Positions 16,753-24,613 of a stretch of 64,000 bases of DNA are shown one piece after another (the stretch's first letter is position 1; the number at the start of each line of letters is the position of its first letter). The translations under genes and the position numbers were made by a program. Below the pieces are notes generated by a model that was not told the origin of the DNA, did no database searches, and worked only from the letters and a program-made list of their open reading frames with translations. Source of the DNA: Luteipulveratus halotolerans (GTDB taxonomy: Bacteria; Actinomycetota; Actinomycetes; Actinomycetales; Dermatophilaceae); the NCBI RefSeq assembly GCF_001247745.1, contig NZ_LAIR01000002.1, positions 930,001 to 994,000 of the forward strand, given 5' to 3'.

Positions 16753-18921
16753 GTGAGCGCGACCGAGCAGCCAGCTGACACCGACGAGACGCCCGAGGGC
16801 CTCGTCCCCGACGAGATCCGCCACGAGTGGGCCGACCTCGCCGAGCAGGTGCGTGCCCACCAGTTCGCCTACCATGTGCGCGATGCGCCGACGGTCAGCG
16901 ACGGCGAGTACGACGCCCTGATCAGGCGCCTCAACGAGATCGAGGACGCCCAGCCCTCGTTGCGGACGCCGGACAGCCCGACCCAGCAGGTCGGTGCGAC
17001 CTACTCCACCGAGTTCACGCCCGTCGACCACGTCGAGCGGATGCTCAGCCTCGACAACGCGTTCAGCGCCGACGAGCTCGCAGCCTGGGCCGAGCGGGTC
17101 GAGCGCGAGGCAGGCGGCGCGACCGTCCACTTCCTGTGCGAGCTCAAGATCGACGGACTGGCCGTCAACCTTCTCTACGAGAAGGGCCGGCTCGTCCGCG
17201 CGGCGACCCGGGGTGACGGCCGCACGGGCGAGGACGTCACGCTCAACGTGCGCACCATCGAGGGCATCCCGCACCAGCTCAAGGGCGACGACATCCCCGA
17301 CCTGGTCGAGGTGCGGGGTGAGGTGTTCTTCCCGGTCGAGGACTTCGAGGCCCTCAACGCCTCACTCGTCGAGCAGGGCAAGCCGCCGTTCGCCAACCCC
17401 CGCAACACCGCGGCCGGCTCGCTGCGCCAGAAGGACCCGCGCGTGACGGCCTCGCGCAACCTGCGCATGCTCGTCCACGGCATCGGTGCGCGCACGGGCT
17501 TCGACATCACCCGCCAGTCCCAGGCGTACGACCTGCTCAAGGGCTGGGGTCTGCCGACCTCGACCCATTCGGAGGTCGTCAAGGACATCGCGGCCGTCCA
17601 GCGCTACGTCGACCGCTTCGGCAAGGCCCGCCACTCCGTCGAGCACGAGCTCGACGGCGTCGTCGTCAAGGTCGACGAGGTGTCGGTGCAGCGGCAGCTC
17701 GGCTCGACCTCGCGGGCGCCGCGGTGGGCGATCGCGTTCAAGTACCCACCCGAGGAGGTCAACACCACGCTCCTCGACATCCGTGTCGACGTGGGTCGTA
17801 CGGGCCGGGTCACGCCCTTCGGGGTGATGAAGCCGGTCAAGGTGGCGGGCTCCACCGTCGAGCGCGCGACGCTGCACAACGCGTTCGAGGTCGTCCGCAA
17901 GGGCGTGCTCATCGGCGACACCGTGGTGCTGCGCAAGGCCGGTGACGTGATCCCCGAGATCGTCGGCCCGGTCGCCGAGCTGCGCGACGGCTCCGAGCGC
18001 GCGTTCGAGATGCCCACGCAGTGCCCCTCGTGCGGCACACCCCTGGCGTACGAGCGTGAGGGTGACAAGGACATCCGCTGCCCCAACTCCCGCACCTGCC
18101 CTGCGCAGCTGCGTGAGCGGTTGTTCAGCCTGGCCGGGCGCGGCGCGTTCGACATCGAGGCGCTCGGATGGGAGGGCGCGACCGCGCTGCTCGACTCGGG
18201 CGTCCTCACCGACGAGTCGACGCTGTTCGACCTGACCACGGCCGACCTGGTCAAGGTCCCGATCTACACCCGCGCCGCCAAGAAGACCGACCCCGACGAC
18301 GCGGTCGTCGACGGAAAGACGTTGTCCGCCAACGGTGCTCGCCTGATCGCCAACCTCGAGCAGGCCAAGTCCCAGCCGTTGTGGCGGGTCATCGTCGCGC
18401 TCTCGATCCGCCACGTCGGCCCCACAGCGGCGCGGGCGCTCGCCGCGGAGTTCGGCTCGATCGCGGCGCTGCGTGAGGCCGACGCCGAGCGCATCGCCAG
18501 CACGGACGGCGCCGGCCCGGTGATCGCCGACGCGGTCGTCGCCTGGTTCGGGGTCGACTGGCACGAGCAGATCGTGCAGCGGTGGGCCGCCGCCGGCGTA
18601 CGCATGGAGGACGAGCGTGACGCGTCGGTCGAGCGCACCCTCGAGGGGCTGACGATCGTGGCGACCGGGTCGTTGGAGCAGTTCTCGCGCGATGAGATCA
18701 AGGAGGCGATCATCGCGCGCGGTGGCAAGGCCTCGGGCTCGGTCAGCAAGAAGACCGACTTCGTCGTCGTCGGCGCCAACGCCGGGAGCAAGGCCACCAA
18801 GGCCGAAGAGCTCGGGCTGCGCATCCTCGACGAGGACGGTTTCCGGACCTTGCTGGAGCAGGGCCCGACGGCGTTCGCCGAGCCCGACGCCGAGACCGAG
18901 GCGGGGGAGGAGCCGTCGTGA
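16753..18921 (+). CDS. ligA: NAD-dependent DNA ligase LigA
   Basis: A 722-residue essential ligase that seals nicks in replication and repair. Domain order is complete: Ia domain near 20-80 (YHVRDAPTVSDGEYDALI), adenylation domain with the catalytic Lys132 in ELKIDGLAVN, OB fold (VGRTGRVTPFGVM), zinc finger (CPSCG ... CPNSRTCPAQ), helix-hairpin-helix region, and a C-terminal BRCT domain (LEGLTIVATGSLEQFSRDEI ... SKKTDFVVVGANAGSK). GTG at 16753 is chosen over an in-frame GTG at 16735 because CAGGAT (16741-16746) lies 6 bases before it. Its stop overlaps the DinB-like gene start (GTGA). Confidence 0.96.
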   Translation: MSATEQPADTDETPEGLVPDEIRHEWADLAEQVRAHQFAYHVRDAPTVSDGEYDALIRRLNEIEDAQPSLRTPDSPTQQVGATYSTEFTPVDHVERMLSLDNAFSADELAAWAERVEREAGGATVHFLCELKIDGLAVNLLYEKGRLVRAATRGDGRTGEDVTLNVRTIEGIPHQLKGDDIPDLVEVRGEVFFPVEDFEALNASLVEQGKPPFANPRNTAAGSLRQKDPRVTASRNLRMLVHGIGARTGFDITRQSQAYDLLKGWGLPTSTHSEVVKDIAAVQRYVDRFGKARHSVEHELDGVVVKVDEVSVQRQLGSTSRAPRWAIAFKYPPEEVNTTLLDIRVDVGRTGRVTPFGVMKPVKVAGSTVERATLHNAFEVVRKGVLIGDTVVLRKAGDVIPEIVGPVAELRDGSERAFEMPTQCPSCGTPLAYEREGDKDIRCPNSRTCPAQLRERLFSLAGRGAFDIEALGWEGATALLDSGVLTDESTLFDLTTADLVKVPIYTRAAKKTDPDDAVVDGKTLSANGARLIANLEQAKSQPLWRVIVALSIRHVGPTAARALAAEFGSIAALREADAERIASTDGAGPVIADAVVAWFGVDWHEQIVQRWAAAGVRMEDERDASVERTLEGLTIVATGSLEQFSRDEIKEAIIARGGKASGSVSKKTDFVVVGANAGSKATKAEELGLRILDEDGFRTLLEQGPTAFAEPDAETEAGEEPS

Positions 18922-19409
18922 CCGCAGAGCCGACCGGCGTCGTACCCCTGGACGACGTCCTGGTCCACGTCGACCGGGCGCTGCGCGGGATGGCCGCCAC
19001 GCTCGCCGACCTGGGTGATGACCTCGCCAACCGCCGCCCTGACCTGCCCGGTGCCAACTCGGCGTACGTCATCGTGACGCACTGCCTCGGCGTCATGGAG
19101 TTCTGGGGAGGTCACGTGATCGCCGACCGGGCGATCACCCGAGACCGCGACGCCGAGTTCGTCGCGCACGGACCGGTCGCTGACCTGATCTCCCGAGTCC
19201 GGGTGCAACGCACACGCCTGGACGCCGACCTCGCCTCGTACGACGGTGCCGCGCCGCCGCGCGGGTCGCTCGACGGACGTCGTCGCGAGGGTGACGAGGA
19301 GTTCACCCGCACCCAGGGTGGTGTCCTGATGCACATCTACGAAGAGCTCGCCCAGCACCGCGGCCACCTCGACCTCACCGCAGACCTCGTTCGCAAGGAG
19401 CACCCATGA
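18918..19409 (+). CDS. DinB/DUF664-type metal-dependent protein
   Basis: A 163-residue four-helix-bundle protein of the DinB superfamily. Actinobacterial members include mycothiol-dependent enzymes. Likely metal-ligand histidines are in ITHCLGVMEFWGGHV (THC near residue 55) and in the C-terminal HIYEELAQHRGHLDL. The GTG at 18918 overlaps the ligA stop and the gene's stop overlaps the mycoredoxin start, so ligA, this gene and the thiol-redox protein form one coupled unit. Whether it conjugates mycothiol to a substrate cannot be decided here. Confidence 0.75.
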   Translation: MTAEPTGVVPLDDVLVHVDRALRGMAATLADLGDDLANRRPDLPGANSAYVIVTHCLGVMEFWGGHVIADRAITRDRDAEFVAHGPVADLISRVRVQRTRLDADLASYDGAAPPRGSLDGRRREGDEEFTRTQGGVLMHIYEELAQHRGHLDLTADLVRKEHP

Positions 19410-19648
19410 GCGCCCATGACGTCACGATCTACTGGCGACCCGGTTGCGGGTTCTGCCACACGCTGCGCTCGGTGCTCGGCCCCGATGCGAGCAAGGCGCA
19501 GTGGCGCAACATCTGGGAGGACCCCGAGGCCGCCGAGGTCGTCCGTGGTCTCAACCAGGGCAACGAGGTCGTGCCCACCGTGGTCATCGACGGCAAGGGC
19601 TACACCAACCCCGACCCGGGGTTCGTCCACGAGACCTTGCTGGAGTGA
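19406..19648 (+). CDS. Mycoredoxin / glutaredoxin-like protein
   Basis: An 80-residue thioredoxin-fold protein with a CGFC active site at residues 14-17 (WRPGCGFCHTLR) and the cis-proline segment NEVVPTVVIDG. A strand-helix end (YTNPDPGFVHETLLE) completes the minimal glutaredoxin fold. In mycothiol-using actinomycetes such proteins reduce mixed disulfides between proteins and mycothiol. ATG overlaps the DinB-like gene stop by 4 bases. Confidence 0.82.
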   Translation: MSAHDVTIYWRPGCGFCHTLRSVLGPDASKAQWRNIWEDPEAAEVVRGLNQGNEVVPTVVIDGKGYTNPDPGFVHETLLE

Positions 19649-19723
19649 GCGCGCGCGCCGGTGACGGTGTGCGATAGTTCGCCGACCTCCGTGGTGGAGG
19701 CTTGCTGCTCGAGAAGGCTCGCC

Positions 19724-20344
19724 ATGTCCGAGGACGTCACGACCCCACCCCCTCCCGTCCCGCCCGGACCGCCCGCTCCGGGCGCCACCTGGACGCCGGG
19801 GGCCACGCCGTACGCCGCTCCCGCGGCGCCCGCGTACGGCTCGACGCCGTCGTACGCCCCGACGTCGGCGTACGCGCCCGGCCCGACCTGGCCCGCCCCT
19901 CGCCCCTCCGGTGGCAGCAGCGCGGTCGGGGTGATCGCGCTCGTCCTGAGCGTCGTCGCACTGCTCGGCGTGCTGCTGCTCGGTGTGGTGGTCGCGACCG
20001 GTCCGTGGGGCTACACCGCGCTCGGCGACGGCGGCTACAGCGACTACGCGCCCGAGGACGACCCGGGCGTGACCGATGACCCGGCGATGCGCGGTACGGC
20101 CCCGGGCATGGTGGTCGGGCAGACCTACTCCGGCGACCGCCTCGCACTCGAGGTCGCGCGCGTCTACGAGAACATGATGATGTCGCCGGAGGGGTTCACC
20201 TGCGCGGACATCGACCTGGTCGAGTCGGGCGCGCGGAGCGCGTGCAGCGGGACGGTCGACGGTGACCAGGTCTCCGTGACGGCCGAGCTCGAGGACGGCG
20301 AGGGGCACTTCGTCCTGGTGGACGAGGACATCGACTTCAGCTGA
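19724..20344 (+). CDS. Pro-rich single-pass membrane protein with DUF4333-like domain
   Basis: A 206-residue protein. Residues 1-66 are Pro/Ala/Tyr-rich (TPPPPVPPGPPAPG and repeated AYGSTPSYAPTSAYAP). A transmembrane helix follows at about 68-93 (SSAVGVIALVLSVVALLGVLL). An extracellular domain with two cysteines (FTCADIDLV and SACSGTVDGDQVSVTAEL) ends the protein and resembles the DUF4333 type common in actinomycetes. ATG at 19724 has GAGAAGG (19711-19717) upstream; the in-frame extension to 19661 is rejected. A likely -10 is GATAGT (19673-19678). Function unknown. Confidence 0.72.
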   Translation: MSEDVTTPPPPVPPGPPAPGATWTPGATPYAAPAAPAYGSTPSYAPTSAYAPGPTWPAPRPSGGSSAVGVIALVLSVVALLGVLLLGVVVATGPWGYTALGDGGYSDYAPEDDPGVTDDPAMRGTAPGMVVGQTYSGDRLALEVARVYENMMMSPEGFTCADIDLVESGARSACSGTVDGDQVSVTAELEDGEGHFVLVDEDIDFS

Positions 20345-20404
20345 CAGCACGCCCGCACAGGAGCGGCGCCCGGCCGCGGGTCGAGGGCGAATAGACTGCC
20401 CCAC

Positions 20405-20701
20405 ATGTCCACGCTCTCCCGTGACGAGGTCGCCCACGTCGCCAGCCTTGCCCGTATCCAGCTCTCCGACGACGAGCTCGACCACCTCGCCGGCCAGCTG
20501 GACCAGATCGTGGAGTTCGTGGCGAGCGTCGGCGAGATCGCTGCCGACGACATCCCGCCGATGTCGCACCCGTTGCCCGTCACCAACGTGACCCGCCCCG
20601 ACGAGGTGCGCCCGAGCCTCACCGCCGAGCAGGCCCTCTCGGGTGCGCCCGCCTCCGAGCTGCAGCGGTTCGAGGTGCCCCGCATCCTCGACGAAGACTG
20701 A
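20405..20701 (+). CDS. gatC: Asp/Glu-tRNA amidotransferase subunit GatC
   Basis: A 98-residue subunit that wraps around and stabilises GatA and GatB. Family hallmarks are the start LSRDEVAHVASLARIQLSD, the repeated LDQIVEFV helix and the C-terminal FEVPRILDED, which lies on the GatB surface. TAGACT (20392-20397) ends 7 bases before the ATG, suggesting a leaderless transcript for the gatCAB operon. gatA follows after 43 bases. Confidence 0.94.
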   Translation: MSTLSRDEVAHVASLARIQLSDDELDHLAGQLDQIVEFVASVGEIAADDIPPMSHPLPVTNVTRPDEVRPSLTAEQALSGAPASELQRFEVPRILDED

Positions 20702-20744
20702 CTGCTGACGCGCTGCCCCACCCGAGCTCAGAAAGATTCACACG

Positions 20745-22268
20745 TTGACTGACATCACCCGGCTCACCGCTGCCGAGATCGCTGACCGGCTGGCCCGCAA
20801 GGAGATCAGCTCGGTCGAGGCGACCCAGGCTCACCTCGACCGCATCGCCGCCGTCGACGGCGACGTCCACGCGTTCCTGCACGTCGACCCCGAGGGTGCC
20901 CTGGCCGCCGCCCGGCAGGCCGACGAGCAGCGTGCTGCTGGCGAGTCACGCTCTGCGCTGGCAGGCGTCCCGATCGCCGTCAAGGACGTCGTCGCCACAC
21001 AGGGGCAGCCGACCACCGCGGGCAGCAAGATGCTGCAGGGCTGGATCCCGCCGTACGACGCGACGCTGGTCACGCGGCTGCGCGCCGCCGGTCTGCCGAT
21101 CCTCGGCAAGACCAACATGGACGAGTTCGCCATGGGGTCCTCGACCGAGCACTCCGCCTACGGCCCGAGCCACAACCCCTGGGACCTCGAGCGCACGCCC
21201 GGCGGCTCGGGTGGTGGTTCCTCCGCTGCGGTGGCCGCGTTCGAGGCGCCGCTGGCGATCGGCACCGACACCGGTGGTTCCATCCGCCAGCCCGCGTCGG
21301 TCACCGGCACCGTCGGCGCCAAGCCGACCTACGGTGGCGTGTCGCGCTACGGACTGATCGCCCTCGCGAGCTCGCTGGACCAGGCCGGTCCGTGCACCCG
21401 TTCGGTGCTCGACGCCGCCCTGCTGCACGAGGTCATCGGCGGCCACGACGTCATGGACTCGACCTCGATCGACGCCCCGGTGCCGCCGGTCGTCGACGCG
21501 GCGCGCAAGGCCGACGTCAAGGGGCTGCGCATCGGCGTCATCAAGGAGATCTCCGGCGAGGGCTTCCAGCCGGGCGTCCAGAAGCGCTTCGAGGAGTCGC
21601 TGCAGCTGCTGGTCGACCGGGGTGCCGAGGTCGTCGAGGTGTCGTGCCCGACGTTCGAGCAGGGCCTCGCCGCGTACTACCTCATCCTCCCGAGCGAGGC
21701 GTCCTCCAACCTCGCCAAGTTCGACGCGATGCGCTACGGCCTGCGGGTCAGCCCTGACGGCGTCGACAGCCCGAGCGCCGAGCAGGTCATGGCCGCCACG
21801 CGTGACGCGGGCTTCGGCGACGAGGTCAAGCGCCGCATCATCCTCGGCACCTACGCCCTGTCCAGCGGCTACTACGACGCCTACTACGGCCAGGCGCAGA
21901 AGGTCCGTACGCTCATCGCCCGCGACTTCGCCGCGGCGTTCGAGAAGGCCGACGTGCTGGTGTCGCCGACGGCGCCCACCACGGCGTTCAAGCTGGGCGA
22001 CAAGCTGGACGACCCGATGGCGATGTACCTCAACGACGTCGCCACCATCCCTGCCAACCTCGCTGGTGTGCCGGGGCTGTCGCTGCCCAGCGGCCTGGCC
22101 GACGAGGACGGCCTGCCGGCCGGTTTCCAGATCCTCGCCCCTGCGGCCAAGGACCACCTGATGTACGGCGTCGGCGCGGCGCTCGAGGCTGCGCTGCTGG
22201 AGCAGTGGGGCGGGCCGCTCACCCCGCCCGAGCTGGCCGGCGACCACGTGAAGGAGATCGCGCGATGA
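20745..22268 (+). CDS. gatA: Asp/Glu-tRNA amidotransferase subunit GatA
   Basis: A 507-residue amidase that releases ammonia from glutamine for conversion of Glu-tRNA(Gln), and possibly Asp-tRNA(Asn), to the correct amide. The amidase signature is intact: Lys80 in PIAVKDVV, the GGSGGGSSAAVAA segment containing the cis-Ser, and GTDTGGSIRQPAS with the nucleophilic Ser. The start is an unusual TTG (20745) after a weak AGAAAG site (20730-20735); the family's N terminus (LTAAEIADRLARKEIS) supports it. Its stop overlaps the gatB start by 4 bases. Confidence 0.95.
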   Translation: MTDITRLTAAEIADRLARKEISSVEATQAHLDRIAAVDGDVHAFLHVDPEGALAAARQADEQRAAGESRSALAGVPIAVKDVVATQGQPTTAGSKMLQGWIPPYDATLVTRLRAAGLPILGKTNMDEFAMGSSTEHSAYGPSHNPWDLERTPGGSGGGSSAAVAAFEAPLAIGTDTGGSIRQPASVTGTVGAKPTYGGVSRYGLIALASSLDQAGPCTRSVLDAALLHEVIGGHDVMDSTSIDAPVPPVVDAARKADVKGLRIGVIKEISGEGFQPGVQKRFEESLQLLVDRGAEVVEVSCPTFEQGLAAYYLILPSEASSNLAKFDAMRYGLRVSPDGVDSPSAEQVMAATRDAGFGDEVKRRIILGTYALSSGYYDAYYGQAQKVRTLIARDFAAAFEKADVLVSPTAPTTAFKLGDKLDDPMAMYLNDVATIPANLAGVPGLSLPSGLADEDGLPAGFQILAPAAKDHLMYGVGAALEAALLEQWGGPLTPPELAGDHVKEIAR

Positions 22269-23773
22269 GCGTTGCCACGACGGATGCGGTGCTGCCCTAC
22301 GACGAGGTCCTCGCCAAGTACGACCCGGTGATGGGCCTGGAGGTCCACGTCGAGCTGGGCACCGCCACCAAGATGTTCTGCGGCTGCGCGACGACGTTCG
22401 GCGCCGAGCCCAACACCCAGACCTGTCCGGTGTGCCTGGGACTGCCGGGTGCGCTGCCCGTGGTCAACGCGGCCGCCGTCGAGTCGGCGATCCGCATCGG
22501 CCTCGCCCTCAACTGCCAGGTCGCCGAGTGGTGCCGCTTCGCGCGCAAGAACTACTTCTACCCGGACATGCCCAAGAACTTCCAGACGTCGCAGTACGAC
22601 GAACCGATCGTGTTCGACGGCTACCTCGACGTCGAGCTCGACGACGGTGAGGTGTTCCGCGTCGACATCGAGCGGGCGCACATGGAGGAGGACACCGGCA
22701 AGTCGCTGCACGTCGGTGGCTCCACCGGTCGTATCCAGGGCGCCGACTACTCGTTGGTCGACTACAACCGCGCCGGCATCCCGCTCGTCGAGATCGTCAC
22801 CCGACCGATCCGCGGCGCGGGGGAGCGGGCGCCCGAGGTGGCTCGGGCCTTCGTCGCGACGCTGCGCGACCTGCTCAAGGCGCTCGACGTCAGCGACGTC
22901 AAGATGGAGCAGGGCTCGATGCGCTGCGACGCCAACGTCTCGCTGATGCCCAAGGGCGCTGACCAGCTCGGCACCCGCACCGAGACCAAGAACGTCAACT
23001 CCCTGCGCTCGGTCGAGCGCGCGGTCCGCTACGAGATGTGCCGACACGCTGCGGTGCTCGAGGCCGGCGGCTCGATCCTGCAGGAGACGAGGCACTGGCA
23101 CGAGGACACCGGCGTCACGACGTCGGGTCGTCCGAAGTCCGACGCCGACGACTACCGCTACTTCCCCGAGCCGGATCTGGTGCCGGTGGCGCCCAGCCGC
23201 GAGCTCGTCGACCAGCTGCGCGGCACGCTGCCCGAGCCGCCCGGGGAGCGCCGCAAGCGCCTCCAGTCCGCCTGGGGCTACAGCGATCTCGAGATGCGCG
23301 ACGTCATGAACGCCGGTGCGGTCGAGATCATCGAGGAGACCGTGGCCGCAGGGGCGACACCGGCTGCGGCCCGCAAGTGGTGGACCGGCGAGCTGGCACG
23401 TCGGGCCAACGCCGAGGGCAAGGCCGTGTCCGACTTCAACGTCACCCCGGCGTACGTCGCCGAGCTGGACGGCATGGTCGCCTCGGGCCGCCTCAACGAC
23501 TCGATGGCGCGTCAGGTCCTCGAGGGCGTCATCAACGGCGAGGGCGCACCCACCGCGGTCGCCGACGCGCGTGGCCTGGAGCTCGTCCAGGACGACGGCG
23601 CGCTCGAGTCGGCCGTCGACGAGGTCATCGCGGCCAACCCCGACGTCGCTGCCAAGGTGCGTGACGGCAAGGTCCAGGCCGCCGGCGCCCTCATCGGTCA
23701 GGTGATGAAGGCGATGAAGGGCCAGGCGGACGCGGCCAAGGTGCGTGAGCTGATCCTGCAGCGGCTCACCTGA
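22265..23773 (+). CDS. gatB: Asp/Glu-tRNA amidotransferase subunit GatB
   Basis: A 502-residue subunit that binds and phosphorylates the misacylated tRNA end. Family blocks are VMGLEVHVEL, the zinc-type cysteines FCGCATTFG and TCPVCLGLPGALPVVN, YFYPDMPKNFQTSQYDEP, NRAGIPLVEIVTRP, and the C-terminal YqeY-like tail domain (VAAKVRDGKVQAAGALIGQV). ATG at 22265 overlaps the gatA stop. The protein is full length. Confidence 0.96.
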   Translation: MSVATTDAVLPYDEVLAKYDPVMGLEVHVELGTATKMFCGCATTFGAEPNTQTCPVCLGLPGALPVVNAAAVESAIRIGLALNCQVAEWCRFARKNYFYPDMPKNFQTSQYDEPIVFDGYLDVELDDGEVFRVDIERAHMEEDTGKSLHVGGSTGRIQGADYSLVDYNRAGIPLVEIVTRPIRGAGERAPEVARAFVATLRDLLKALDVSDVKMEQGSMRCDANVSLMPKGADQLGTRTETKNVNSLRSVERAVRYEMCRHAAVLEAGGSILQETRHWHEDTGVTTSGRPKSDADDYRYFPEPDLVPVAPSRELVDQLRGTLPEPPGERRKRLQSAWGYSDLEMRDVMNAGAVEIIEETVAAGATPAAARKWWTGELARRANAEGKAVSDFNVTPAYVAELDGMVASGRLNDSMARQVLEGVINGEGAPTAVADARGLELVQDDGALESAVDEVIAANPDVAAKVRDGKVQAAGALIGQVMKAMKGQADAAKVRELILQRLT

Positions 23774-23898
23774 GGATCCGCTGGGTCCGGTGGTCGCGGG
23801 GCTGACCCTTACGTAGGCTGGCCGCGTACGACGCGCTCACGGGGGCCACGGGTGTGAGCTCAGCGCGTCGCCGGACCACATGTGAGGGGACACCGCTG

Positions 23899-24612
23899 AT
23901 GGGCGCGACATATCGAGGTCGACTGGTGGCTGCGGCAGCCGCGGTCGCCCTGCTGGGGCTCACGAGCGCCTGCGGCGGCGACAGCGACTCCGGGGCCGGC
24001 GACTGGTCGACGCAGGGGCAGGGCACGCTGCTGCCCAGCGCCGCCGCCACGCCCGACAAGAACGGTGTGGGCGTCAACGGTGCGACCCGCGAGCCGTCCT
24101 CGACCGACGGCGGATCGGCCGGTGACGGCTCGGACGGCTCCTCGGGCTCGGGCGCGAAGGACGGCGAGGGCACCTCACAGGCGGTGCCGACGCGGTTGGA
24201 GATGCCCACGATCGGCTTCGACGAGAACCTCATCTCTCGCGGGGTCAACTCCTCGGGCGAGATCAACCCGCCGGCCGGCGTACCCCAGTGGTACAACAAG
24301 TCGGTCAAGCCCGGTCAGGACGGCATCTCGGTGATCGCCGGGCACGTGATGTACGACGGACCCGACGTGTTCTACAAGCTCGACAAGCTCAGCGTCGGCG
24401 ATGTCGTCACGGTGGAGTTCGGCGACGGCAAGAGCCGCACGTTCAAGGTCTACGCCGAGGAGTCGGTCGACAAGCGCAAGCTGCAGACCGACCCGAGGGT
24501 GTGGGGTTCATCGAGCAAGCCGGTCCTGGCTCTGATCACCTGTGACGCCGGTTCGCGCGTCGTCGGCAACCACCACGTGTCCAACTACGTCGTGTGGGCC
24601 AGCCCGGTCTGA
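23899..24612 (+). CDS. Lipoprotein class F-like sortase
   Basis: A 237-residue predicted lipoprotein (lipobox LTSAC, Cys25) with a Gly/Ser/Asp-rich spacer of about 70 residues before a sortase domain. The sortase triad can be placed: His in SVIAGHVMYDG, Cys in LALITCDAG and Arg in the next few residues (GSRVVGNHH). This class F/E-like form is typical of actinomycetes, where substrates are often unclear. No LPXTG substrate is encoded in this window. ATG at 23899 has TGAGGGGACA upstream; the 15-residue extension to 23854 is rejected. TAGGCT (23815-23820) may be its -10. It converges with the next gene with one base between. Confidence 0.82.
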   Translation: MGATYRGRLVAAAAAVALLGLTSACGGDSDSGAGDWSTQGQGTLLPSAAATPDKNGVGVNGATREPSSTDGGSAGDGSDGSSGSGAKDGEGTSQAVPTRLEMPTIGFDENLISRGVNSSGEINPPAGVPQWYNKSVKPGQDGISVIAGHVMYDGPDVFYKLDKLSVGDVVTVEFGDGKSRTFKVYAEESVDKRKLQTDPRVWGSSSKPVLALITCDAGSRVVGNHHVSNYVVWASPV

Positions 24613-24613
24613 G

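Noticed and set aside
15721..17274. 517-codon minus-strand ORF opposite the MetE-like gene and ligA
   Set aside because: No domain and spans two conserved plus-strand genes.
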